A stretch of 64,000 bases of DNA, taken from NCBI GenBank assembly GCA_011799875.1, contig CM022303.1, positions 297,984,362 to 298,048,361 of the forward strand, read 5' to 3'. The position numbers and the translations under genes were made by a program. This document shows, piece by piece, positions 24,235 through 34,990 of this stretch. Numbering within the stretch: position 1 is the stretch's first letter; each line of letters begins with the position of its first letter. Under the pieces are notes generated by a model, which saw only the letters and a list, made by a program, of their open reading frames with translations, was not told the DNA's origin and did not search any database. The stretch comes from Thinopyrum elongatum. Its lineage: Eukaryota > Streptophyta > Magnoliopsida > Poales > Poaceae.

Positions 24235-26785
24235 GAAGCCGCGCTCGTCCAGTTCCTCCGTGAGAACTGGGACATCTTCGCATGGAAGCCTTCTAACATG
24301 CCAGGTGTTCCCAGGGAACTGGCCGAGCACAGACTCTGTGTCGATTCAGCGATGAAGCCTGTCAAAGAGTATCTTCGGCGATCTTCAACCGAGAAGCATA
24401 AGGCGATTGGCGAGGAGATAGTGCGGCTTTTAGCCGCCAAAATCATCCAAGAGGTGTACCACTCCGAGTGGCTCGCCAATGTCGTCATGGTGCCGAAGAA
24501 AGATAAGACTCTTTGAATGTGTGTAGATTTTAGGCACATCAATCGGGCCTGCCCGAAAGATCATTTTCCTCTCCCTCGCATAGATCAGATAGTAGATTCT
24601 ACTGCTGGATGTGAGTGGTTATCATTTCTATATGAGTTCTCCGGGTACCACCAGATCCGATTGTATGGCCCTGATGAAATAAAAACATCGTTCATCACCC
24701 CATTCGGGTGTTTCTGCTATATCACGATGCCATTCGGGTTGAAAAATGATGGGGCCACATTCCAGCATATGATCCAGAAGTGCTTATGGAAGCAAATCAA
24801 TCGGAACGTAGAACCTTATATGGATGACATTGTGGTTAAGTCCAGGAAAGGTTCCGACCTCCTGACTGACCTCGCTGAGACCTTCACGAATTTGCGAGCA
24901 TTTAGCATCAAACTCAACCCAACCAAGTGTACATTCGGTGTACCCGCAGGCAAACTACTCGATTTCCTCGTTTTCGAGCGAGGGATCGATGCCAATCCCG
25001 AGAAGATAGGGGCAATCATCCGAATGAAGCAACCGGAACATCTACACGACGTGCAACGCCTCACAGGCTGCCTAGCGGCCCTAAGTAGATTCATCTCCAG
25101 ACTCGGTGAAAAAGCCATGCCGCTTTACCGACTGATGAAGAAGTTTGACAGGTTTGAATGGACTCCCGAAGCGCAGGCTGCGTTCCAGGAACTTAAAGCC
25201 TTGCTTTCCACCCAGCCGGTGCTAGCTTCTCCGAGCAGCAAGGAGCCTTTGCTCCTATACATCGCAGCCACGAGCCAAGTTGTTAGCACGGTCCTCACTG
25301 TGGAACGGGAAGAACAAGGCAAAGCCTTCAAGCTCCAACGACTGGTTTACTACATCTCTGAAGTCGTCACACCTTCCAAGCAAAGGTATCTGCATTATCA
25401 GAAGCTAGTATATGGAGTTTATGTAACTGCAAAGAAGGTGGCACATTATTTTCAAGAACACTCGGTCACGGTGATAAGTGATGCTCCTCTATCTGAGATC
25501 ATGAACAATAGAGATGCCACTGGCCGAGTGGCCAAGTGGGCCATTGAGCTCCTCCCGTTGGATATCAGGTTTGAAGCCAAGAAGGCCATCAAATCGCAAG
25601 CCCTGGTAGATTTCTTGGCCGAATGGATTGAGCAAGAACAGCCTGTCCCGAGTGTTCCCGAACACTGGACGATGTTCTTTGACGGCTCCAAGATGCTTCA
25701 CGGCTTCGGGGCCGGAGTTGTCTTGGTGTCTCCTAAAGGTGATCGACTCAGTTACGTTCTTCAGATTCACTTCGACTCCTCCAACAACGAAGCTGAATAC
25801 GAAGCTCTCCTGTATGGGCTACGAATGGCAATCTCTCTGGGGATTCGCCGACTGATGATCTATGGCGACTCGGACCTAGTGGTGAATCAAGTCATGAAGG
25901 AATGGGACATACGTAGTCCGGCGATGACCGGCTATTGCAATGCCGTCAGAAAGTTAGAGAAACACTTCGAAGGGCTGGAGCTTCACCATGTGCCGCGTCT
26001 CAAGAACCAAGCGGCTGACGACCTGGCCAAGATGGCTTCCACTCGGAAGCCAGTACCCAAGAATGTGTTCCTGGAACACCTGCACTCGCCCACTATCAAG
26101 GAAGATCCTTTTGTGGAAGATCCCCCGCAGCCAGTCGGACCCTCCAATCTGACTGAAGTAGATATTCCCGCAGTGATTGACCTGGTCCAAGAGGTATTGG
26201 TCATCACTCCCGAGTGGACCGAACCGTATCTGGCATACTTGCTCCGGCAAGAGCTCCCAGAGGACGAGGATGAGGCCCGCCAGATCGTCCGTCGATCCAA
26301 AGCTTTCACCATCATGAGAGATCAATTATACAAGAAAAGTACAACTAGAATCACTCAGCGATGCATATCCCCAGAGGAAGGGCAGCAAATACTGCAAGAG
26401 ATTCACTCGGGAACATGCAGGCATCATGCGTCCTCTCGGACCTTGGTTGCCAAAGCGTTCAGAGCCGGATTCTATTGGCCCTGAGCCAATGAGGCTGCCC
26501 GAGACATAGTGGATCACTGCGTCGGGTGCCAGTTCTATGCGAATCAGTCACACAAGCCAGCGTCCTCCCTGAAGACTATCCCCCTCACTTGGCCGTTCAC
26601 TGTCTGCGGACTCGACATGGTCGGCCCTCTCCGGACCGGGGCAAGTGGCTTCATGCACCTGTTGGTAGCAGTGGACAAGTTCACCAAGTGGATCGAGGCC
26701 AAGCCCATAAAGAAGCTGGACTCGGCCACCGCGATTCAATTCATCAGGGAGATCATCTTCAGGTTCGGAGTCCCACACAGCATCA
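24235..26785 (+). pseudogene. Reverse transcriptase, RNase H (two domains) and integrase start of the Tat-type element
   Basis: The frame continues after the 24232 stop (FLRENWDIFAWKPSNMPG), is stopped again by TGA at 24514-24516, then runs open to 26484. RT has YMDD at 24817-24828. In motif A, however, the usual FLDxxSGY reads FLYEFSGY, so a catalytic Asp is Tyr (codon at 24631). A Gypsy RNase H region follows (to about 25500). Then comes an archaeal-type RNase H, WTMFFDGSKMLHGFGAGVVL to NQAADDLAKMA (about 25665-26030). The integrase zinc-finger area (HxxH/CxxC, HCVGCQFY near 26517) follows a stop at 26482-26484. The integrase core is cut at 26785 by the nested element and resumes at 31436. 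Confidence 0.9.
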
Positions 26786-28370
26786 TGCTACTTCTTGAGC
26801 TTGCGTTGGTTTTTCCCTTAAAGAGGAAAGGGTGATGCAGCAAAGTAGAGATAAGTATTTCCCTCAGTTAAGAACCAAGGTATCAAATCCAGTAGGAGAT
26901 ACAAGCAAGTTCCCAATCTATGCACCTGCACAAACAATCAAACACTTGCACCCAACGCGATAAAGGGGTTGTCAATCCCTTCACGATCACTTGCAAGGAT
27001 GAGATCTGATACAGATAGATATAAAAGATTACTAAAACGTAAAACAAAATAAAAGTAAATAAATTGCAGTAAGGTATTTTTGGCTTTTTTGGTTTATAGA
27101 TCTGAAAATATATGATGGAAAATAGACCCGTGGGCCATAGGTTTCACTAGAGGCTTCTCTCTTGAAGGCAAATAATACGGTGGGTGAACAAATTATTGTC
27201 GAGCAATTGATAGAAAAGCGCAAAGTTATGACGATATCCAAGGCAATGATTATGCATATAGGCATCACGTCCGTGTCAAGTAGACCGAAACGATTCTGCA
27301 TCTACTACTATTACTCCACACATCGACCGCTATTCAACATGCATCTAGAGTATTAAGTTCATAAAGAACGGAGTAACGCCTTAAGTAAGATGACATGATG
27401 TAGAGGGATAAACTCAAGCAATATGATGAAAACCCCATCTTTTTACCCTTGATGGCAACAATACAAATACATGCCTCGCTACCCCAACTTTGTCACTGGG
27501 TGAGGACACCGCAAGATTGAACCCAAAACTAAGCACCTCTCCCATTGCAAGAAGAACCAATCTAGTTGGCCAAACCAAACCGATAATTCGAAGAGAAATA
27601 CAAAGATATCAAATCATGCATATAAGAATTTAGAGAAGATTCAAATAATATTCATAGATAATCTAATCATAAATCCACAATTCATCGGATCTTGACAAAC
27701 ACACCGCAAAAGAATATTACATCGGATAGATCTCCAAGAACATCGAGGAGAACATGGTATTGAAAATCAAAGAGAGAGAAGAAGCCATCTAGCTACTAGC
27801 TATGGACCCGTAGGTCTGAGGTAAACTACTCACGCTTCATCGGAAGGGCAATAGAGTTGATGTAGAAGCCCTCCGTGATCAAATCCCCCTCCGGCAAGAT
27901 GCCGGAAAAGGCCCTAAGATGGGATCTCACGGGTATAGAAGGTTACGGCGGCGGAAAAGTATTTTGGTGGACGCTTCTGGTCGTTTGGGAATATTTCTGA
28001 ATTTATAGGCCAAAGATTAGGGTTGGAGGACTCCCGTGGGGCCCACAAGCTAGGGGCGCCCCCCCTAGGGCGCGCCCTGAGGGCTTGTGTAGCCCTTGTG
28101 ACTCTTCTGACTTCCTCTCCAAGTCTTACGTGTGTCTTCTGGTCCAAGAAAAATCATTGTAAAGTTTTATTCCGTTTGGACTCCGTTTGATATTCCTTTT
28201 CTATAAAACACAAAAACAAGGAAAAAACAGAAACTGACACTGGGCTCTAGGTTAATAAGTTAGTCCCAAAAATAATATAAAATAGCATATTAATGCATAT
28301 AAAACATCCAAAACAGATAATATAATAGCATGGAATAATAAAAAATTATAGATACGTTGGAGACGTATCA
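26786..28370 (-). repeat. Sabrina-like element, complete 3' LTR (1585 bp)
   Basis: Runs TGCTACTTCTTG...GGAGACGTATCA on the plus strand. From about 27101 on it matches 30158-31430 closely. Confidence 0.9.
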
Positions 28371-30111
28371 AGCATCCCCAAGCTTAATTCCTTCTCGTCC
28401 TCGAGTAGGTAAATGATAAAAACAGAATTTTTGATGTGGAATGCTACCTAACATATTTATCCATGTAATATTCTTTATTGTGTCATGAATATTCAGATCC
28501 ATAAGATTCAAAACAAACATTTAATATTGACATAAAAACAATAATACTTCGAGCATACTAATAAAGTAATCATGTCTTCTCAAAATAACATGGCCAAAGA
28601 AAGTTATCCCTACAAAATCATATAGTCTGGCTATGCTCCATATTCATCACACAAAGTATTAAATCATGCACAACCCCGATGACAAGCCAAGCATTGTTTC
28701 ATACTTTTGATGTTCTCAAACTTTTTCAACTTTCACGCAATACATGAGCGTGAGCCACGGATATAGCACTATAGGTGGAATAGAATATGGTGGTTGTGGA
28801 GAAGACAAAAAGAGGGAGATAGTCTCACATCAATTAGGCGTATCAACGGGCTATGGAGATGCCCATCAATAGATATCAATGTGAGTGAGTAGGGATTGCC
28901 ATGCAACGGATGCACTAGAGCTATAAGTTTATGAAAGCTCAAAAAGAAACTAAGTGGGTGTGCATCCAACTTGCTTGCTCATGAAGACCTAGGGCAATTT
29001 GAGGAAGCCCATCATTGGAATATACAAGCCAAGTTCCATAATGGAAAATTCCCACTAGTATATGAAAGTGACAACATAGGAGACTCTTTATCATGAAGAT
29101 CATGGTGCTACTTTGAAGCACAAGTGTGGTAAAAGGATAGTAGCATTGCCCCTTCTCTCTTTTCTCTCATTTTTCTGGGCTTCTTTGGCCTCTTTTATTT
29201 TTTGTAAAGTCCAGAGACTCATCCCAACTTGTGAGGGAATCATAGCTTCCATCATCCTTTCCTCACATGGGACAATGCTCTAATAATGATGATCGTCACA
29301 CTTTTATTTACTTACAACTCAAGAGTTACAACTCAATACTTAGAACAAAAATATGACTCTATATGAATGCTCCGGCGGTGTACCGGGATGTGCAATGATC
29401 AAAAGAGACATGTATAAAAAATATGAACGGTGGCCTTGCCACAAATACTATGTCAACTACATGATCATGCAAAGCAATATGACAATGATGGAGCGTGTCA
29501 TAATAAACAGAACGGTGGAAGTTGCATGGCAATATATCTTGGAATGGCTATGGAAATGCCATAATAGGTAGGTATGATGGCTGTTTTGAGGAAGGTTATA
29601 TGGTGGGTGTAATGCACTGGCGAAAGTTGCGCGGTACTAGAGAGGCTAGCAATGGTGGAAGGGTGAGAGTGCATATAATCCATGGACTCAACATTAGTCA
29701 TAAAGAACTCACATATTTATTGCAAAAGTCTATTAGCTATCGAAACAAAGTACTACACTCATGCTCCTAGGGGGATAGATTGGTAGGAAAAGACCATCGC
29801 TCGTCCCCGACCGCCACTCATAAGGAAGACAATCAATAAATAAATCATGCTCCGACTTCATCACATAACGCTTCACCATACGTGCAAGCTATGAGAATCA
29901 CAAACTTTAACACAAGTATTTCAACCAATCCACAATTACTCACTAGCATTACTCTAATATCACCATCTTTATATCTCAAAACAATCATAAGGAATCGAAC
30001 TTCTCATAATATTCAATGCTCTTTATATGAAAGTTTTTATTATATCCCTCTTGGATGCCCATCATATTAGGACTAAATTCATAACCTATGCAAATTACCA
30101 TGCTGTTTAGA
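28371..30111 (-). other. Remaining interior of the Sabrina-like element, non-coding
   Basis: About 1.7 kb of AT-rich 3' untranslated sequence of the element on the minus strand, starting with the polypurine tract at 28371-28385. No protein domain is present; short frames are chance. Confidence 0.6.
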
Positions 30112-31430
30112 GAGGCTTCTCTCTTGAAGGCAAATAATACGGTGGGCCATATATATAGATCTGAGAATATATGATGGAAAATAGACCCGGGGGCCATAGG
30201 TTTCACTAGAGGCTTCTCTCTTGAAGGCAAATAATATGGTGGGTGAACAAATTACTGTCGAGCAATTGATAGAAAAGCGCAAAGTTATGACGATATCCAA
30301 GGCAATAATTATGCATATAGACATCACGTCCGTGTCAAGTAGACCGAAACGATTCTGCATCTACTACTATTACTCCACACATCGACCGCTATCCAGCATG
30401 CATCTAGAGTATTAAGTTCATAAAGAACGGAGTAACGCCTTAAGTAAGATGACATGATGTAGAGGGATAAACTCAAGCAAAATGATGAAAACCCCATCTT
30501 TTTACCCTTGATGGCAACAATACAATACGTGCCTCGCTACCCCTACTTTGTCACTGGGTGAGGACACCGCAAGATTGAACCCAAAACTAAGCACCTCCCC
30601 ATTGCATGAAGAACCAATCTAGTTGGCCAAACCAAACCGATAATTCGAAGAGAAATACAAAGATATCAAATCATGCATATAAGAATTCAGAGAAGATTCA
30701 AATAATATTCATAGATAATCTGATCATAAATCCATAATTCATCGGATCTCAACAAACACACCGCAAAAGAATATTACATCGGATAGATCTCCAAGAACAT
30801 TGAGGAGAACATGGTATTGAGAATCAAAGAGAGAGAAGAAGCCATCTAGCTACTAGCTATGGACCCGTATGTCTGAGGTAAACTACTCACGCTTCATCGG
30901 AAGGGCAATAGAGTTGATGTAGAAGCCCTTCGTGATCGAATCCCCCTTCGGCAGGATGCCGGAAAAGGCCCCAAGATGGGATCTCACGGGTACAGAAGGT
31001 TACGGCGGCGGAAAAGCATTTTGGTGGATGCTTCTGGTCGTTTTGGAATATTTGGGAATTTATAAGCCAAAGATTAGGGCTGGAGGACTCCCGTGGGGCC
31101 CACAAGCCAGGGGGGCGTGCCCCCCTAGGGCGCGCCCTGAGGGCTCGTGGAGCCCTCGGGACTCTTCTGACTTCCTCTCCAAGTCCTACGTGTGTCTTCT
31201 GGTCCAAGAAAAATCATCGTAAAGTTTTATTCCGTTTGGACTCCGTTTGATATTCCTTTTCTATAAAACTCAAAAACAAGGAAAAAACAGAAACTGGCAT
31301 TGGGCTCTAGGTTAATAAGTTAGTCCCAAAAATAATATAAAATAGCATATTAATGCATATAAAACATCCAAAACAGATAATATAATAGCATGGAACAATC
31401 AAAAATTATAGATACATTGGAGACGTATCA
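30112..31430 (-). repeat. Sabrina-like element, truncated 5' LTR with a 97-bp duplication
   Basis: Matches the complete LTR from its 27150 region on. At the broken end the unit AGAGGCTTCTCTCTTGAAGG plus following bases occurs twice, at 30112 and 30208, about 97 bases apart. The LTR edge was therefore partly duplicated at the deletion junction. Confidence 0.85.
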
Positions 31431-32097
31431 CATCATCACCGACAACGGGTCCAACTTCGACTCGGACGAGTTCCGTGAGTTCTGCTACACCCAGGGCACT
31501 CGGGTCGATTACGCCTCTGTGGCGCACCCGCAGTCGAATGGACAAGCCGAGAGGGCAAATGGGCTCATACTTCAGGGATTAAAACCTCGCCTCATGCGTG
31601 ATCTGACTCACACGGCAGGTGCCTGGGTGACCGAACTACCGTCAGTCCTCTGGGGTCTGTGAACGACCCCGAATCGATCCACGAACCGCACCCCATTCTT
31701 CATGGTGTACGGGTCAGAAGCGGTCTTGCCGAGTGATCTGCTCCACAACTCTCCCCGAGTGGATCTTTACTCGGAAGCTGAAGCCGAGGAAGCAAGGCAA
31801 GATGGTTTAGACCTTTTGGAGGAAGAACGTGAGCTAGCACTTATAAGGTCAACATTGTACCAACAAGATTTACGTCGCTACCACGACAGACACGTCAGAG
31901 GACGTGCCTTCCAGGAAGGAGACCTAGTCCTTTGAGTGGATCAACAGAAGCCTCACAAGCTAGCACCCCCCTGGGAGGGACCATTCGCCATCTCCAAGGT
32001 CTTGCACAATGGAGCGTACAGACTGTATAACTTCACCAGAGGAATAGAAGAGCCCAGAGCTTGGCATGCAGATCTGCTTCGCAAGTTTTATACTTAG
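31431..32097 (+). pseudogene. Integrase, second part, of the Tat-type element
   Basis: Resumes the integrase core: IITDNGSNFDSDEFREFC (catalytic Asp), then HPQSNGQAERANGLILQGLK (catalytic Glu). TGA stops at 31660-31662 and 31933-31935 interrupt it. Both stand where related elements have Arg, as expected for CGA to TGA. The C-terminal part reads PPWEGPFAISKVLHNGAYRL and stops at about 32097. No chromodomain is seen, in line with the Tat lineage. Confidence 0.88.
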
Positions 32098-32260
32098 AAT
32101 AAAATTTCTCCCTTGTAATAGTTAGTCCGAATGAACTTAGATGAATAAAAGTCTCACTTTTTCCATATATCATCTAGTTCGACCTACGGTCGCATCTCAC
32201 TCAGGTGATTAATCGCGTTCGGAAACTAACACACCTCCAGTGGGTGAAAAGGTGAGAAAA

Positions 32261-32852
32261 CTTAGCTGCGAACCAGTTTTCGCCTAAGTTAAAAAACAAT
32301 CGGAGTGAGGATCCGCTCCACACTCGGGGGCTTAGCCGCGAACCAGCTTTCGCCTAAGTTAAAAAACAATCGGAGTGAGGATCCGCTCCACACTCGGGGG
32401 CTTAGCCGCGAACCAGCTTTTTCCTAAGTTAAAAAACAATCTGAGTGAGGATCCGCTCCACACTCGGGGGCTTAGCCGCGAACCAGCTTTCGCCTAAGTT
32501 AAAAAACAATCCAAGTGAGGATCCGCTCCACACTCGAGGGGCTTAGCCGCGAACCAGCTTTCGCGTAAGTTAAAAAAAATCTGAGTGAGGATCCGCTCCA
32601 CACTCGGGGGCTTAGCCGCGAACTAGCTTTCGGCTAAGTTAAAAAACAATCCGAGTGAGGATCTGTTCCACACTCGGGGGCTTAGTCGCGAACCAGCTTT
32701 CGCCTATCGCCTAAGTTAAAAAAACAGTCAGAGTGAGGATCTGCTCCACACTCGGGGGCTTAGTTGTGAACCAGCTTTCGCCTAAGTTAAACAATTTGAG
32801 TGAGGATCCGCTCCACACTCGGGGGCTTAGCCACGAACCAGCTTTCACCCAA
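32261..32852 (+). repeat. Tandem repeat, 70-bp unit, about 8.4 copies
   Basis: Units start CTTAGCCGCGAACCAGCTTT and end CCACACTCGGGGG, at 32261, 32331, 32401, 32471, 32542, 32611, 32681, 32759 and 32826 (partial). The first four are exactly 70 bases; copy 7 is lengthened by a small CGCCTAT duplication. The array lies between the integrase stop and the end of the antisense ORF. The unit end, ACTCGGGGGCTTAG, resembles the polypurine tract before the 3' LTR (TTCGGGGGCTAA). Confidence 0.95.
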
Positions 32853-34256
32853 TGTCAAACGAAACACGAGGCAAATAGAAGCGCAAAGGGTTTCGAATTA
32901 AAGTTCCAATCCGTCCGAATGTCTCCAAGGCAAAACGAGCCCAAACGCTCGGCAAAGTATTTCATTACATCAACCACCCGGCATTCCAGGGCAAATTCAG
33001 TCAAGTGTTTTTAAGCTTCAGGCGGAGGGCTGGCTGGATCAACGAAGGTCTCCAGATCAATCCCATCGACGATGCGAGTGGCAGCTTCAGCGAAGGTCTC
33101 CATAAAATCCTCAAACTTGAGGTTCTTATTGTTCACCACTCGGAGGCTCTTTAGCTTCTCTTCGTCCACGTTCTTGCAATGAATGCAGACGAGTGACAGC
33201 ACCACGTCAGCACCACTCCGGGCGGCGGATTTCTTCCAAGCCTTCACCCGAGCGGGAACATCATTCAGCCGCGTCAGGATCGACTCCAGGCCCTTCTGAG
33301 TCTCTTCACCCGGCCGCAACTCCTCGTCAATCTGACCCGCCGCACCTTTCGCCCGAGTGATGAAGCCCAATGCATTCTCCAAGCGATCTTCAAGCCAAAG
33401 GATGGCAAGGGCGGCGTTGTCAGCGACAAGCGACCTAGCAGGGTCCAGATCCCTCTCTATCCTCTGCAGCTCCAGTTCCTTGTTATAACAATGCTCTACG
33501 TCAAGAAGAAGAATCTATGAGCAGATGATCAAGGAAAAAATTGGCAATATGCAGATTTCACTCGGCCGAAGAAAAACTTACCAACGAGCTTCTCACTAAA
33601 CTCTTCACAGACATCTTCGATGTGCTTCTCCAGGGCATCCTTCTTGTCAGTCAGCTGGGTGACCTTCTCATCTAGTTTGACCTTCTCCTGAGTGATGGCC
33701 TCGGCGGCAGCCTTAAGGTTCTTGATCTCCTCCTCCAACTTGCCGACTGAAGCCAGCTTCTCGTTGGCGAGTTTGGCCTTGGTCCTTGCTTCCTTCTGGG
33801 CTAGCGCCAGGTCCTTGTCCTTGTTCTCCAATGCCTACTTCATGGTTTCTCAAGAAATAGAAGTCCTGAGCCTCATTACGAGTTGAGGATTCTCGCTATG
33901 AACATCTGCCGGGGTAAAATGATTCGGATCAAAGGGGAAAAACAGTGCGTAGCTGCCAGTCAGAGGAGATAACTTACCTCCCATGGCCTTCTTCTCCTGC
34001 TCCAGTCGGGCGCTCTTGAGTTTCTCAGCCTCCAAGTCAAGCCGAAGGGCTGTCACCTCCTTTTCCATCGTGGCATAGTGGGATCCCATCTCGCAAGTCG
34101 TCTGCAACAAACAAAAAACAGCCAGTCGGAAGATCCTGAAGGGAAATTAAAAGTAGTAACTCACAAACATCTGGGCATGCACCACTGGAAGGAACAAGCT
34201 TGATCAATATGAGATGAAGTACCCTTGGATTACTAAGCAGAGTATTCACTCGGTCA

Positions 34257-34274
34257 CCCCCCCCCCCCCCCCCC
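34257..34274. repeat. Poly-C run (18 C) in an intron of the antisense ORF
   Basis: A pure C tract between two near-copies of GAGGAACAAGCTT-like sequence (GGAACAAGCTTGA at 34191 and GGAACAAGCTTAA at 34279). Confidence 0.9.
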
Positions 34275-34649
34275 GAGAGGAACAAGCTTAACCAGTACCA
34301 AATCCTCAAGTACGTCCTGATTACCGAGTCGCCCGAGTAGACACCGCTGGAAGGAACAAACTAGACCAATACCAGATCTTGAAGTACCCTCTGTTCTGCC
34401 CTCACTCGGCTGGCTTCTGAGTCGGCGATGAAGAAGATATAGGACAACAACACAAGATGACCCACTCCTCACTCGGCTGACTTCCGAGTCGGCGATGAAG
34501 AAGATAGAGGATAATGGTGGCTTCGCTCGGCCGACTCCCGAGTCGGTAACGAAGGAAATCTTACTTATTATCTCACCAGCGCACGAGTGTCGTAAGGCGC
34601 CCCGAACGCCTAATGATAAGTACTAAAGGCTACCGCCGATCGCCAGTGA

Positions 34650-34990
34650 TCAGTGTCAGCCTCGGGGACTACACCCAGTGGGTGCACTCAGCGTGCCCCC
34701 ACTGGAAAGTGACTCGTCGATGAGCTAAAAAAACAAAGCTCTAAGACTACTGCCGACTGCTCCAGTCAATGGTAGCCTCGGGGACTACACCTAGTGGGTT
34801 CACTCAGTGTGCCCCCACTGGATCATGTCCATTCGAATATGCTCTGGCTAGATTACGAGTGGACATAAGAAAATTCAACACTCAAAGACTCCCGCCGACT
34901 GACTCCAGTCGGCAGGAGCCTCGGGGACTACACCCAGTGGGTGCACTCAGCGTGCCCCCACTGGATCATGTACACCCAGTGGGTGTGCCC
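34650..34990. repeat. Dispersed repeat in the antisense-ORF intron
   Basis: GCCTCGGGGACTACACCCAG followed by TGGGTGCACTCAGCGTGCCC occurs at about 34660, 34771 and 34918, each followed by CCCACTGGA. The roughly 110-150 base spacing suggests a degenerate tandem repeat. Confidence 0.8.

Larger units (their letters stand above)
26786..31430 (-). mobile_element. Sabrina-like Gypsy element, internally deleted, minus orientation
   Basis: CATCA flanks both ends (26781-26785, 31431-31435). Removing one copy restores the integrase reading HSI-ITDNG. The left LTR (26786-28370) is complete. It is read on the minus strand as TGATACGTCTCCAACGTATC...GAAGTAGCA and is followed by the polypurine tract AAGCTTGGGGATGCT (minus). 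The right LTR (30112-31430) lacks about the last 340 bases of its sequence. The interior between them (28371-30111) has no gag, pol or primer site. A deletion therefore removed everything from inside the 5' LTR to the 3' untranslated region. Confidence 0.88.

Noticed and set aside
32261..32852. CRISPR-like array
   Set aside because: Units are contiguous 70-mers without unique spacers, inside a plant retrotransposon.
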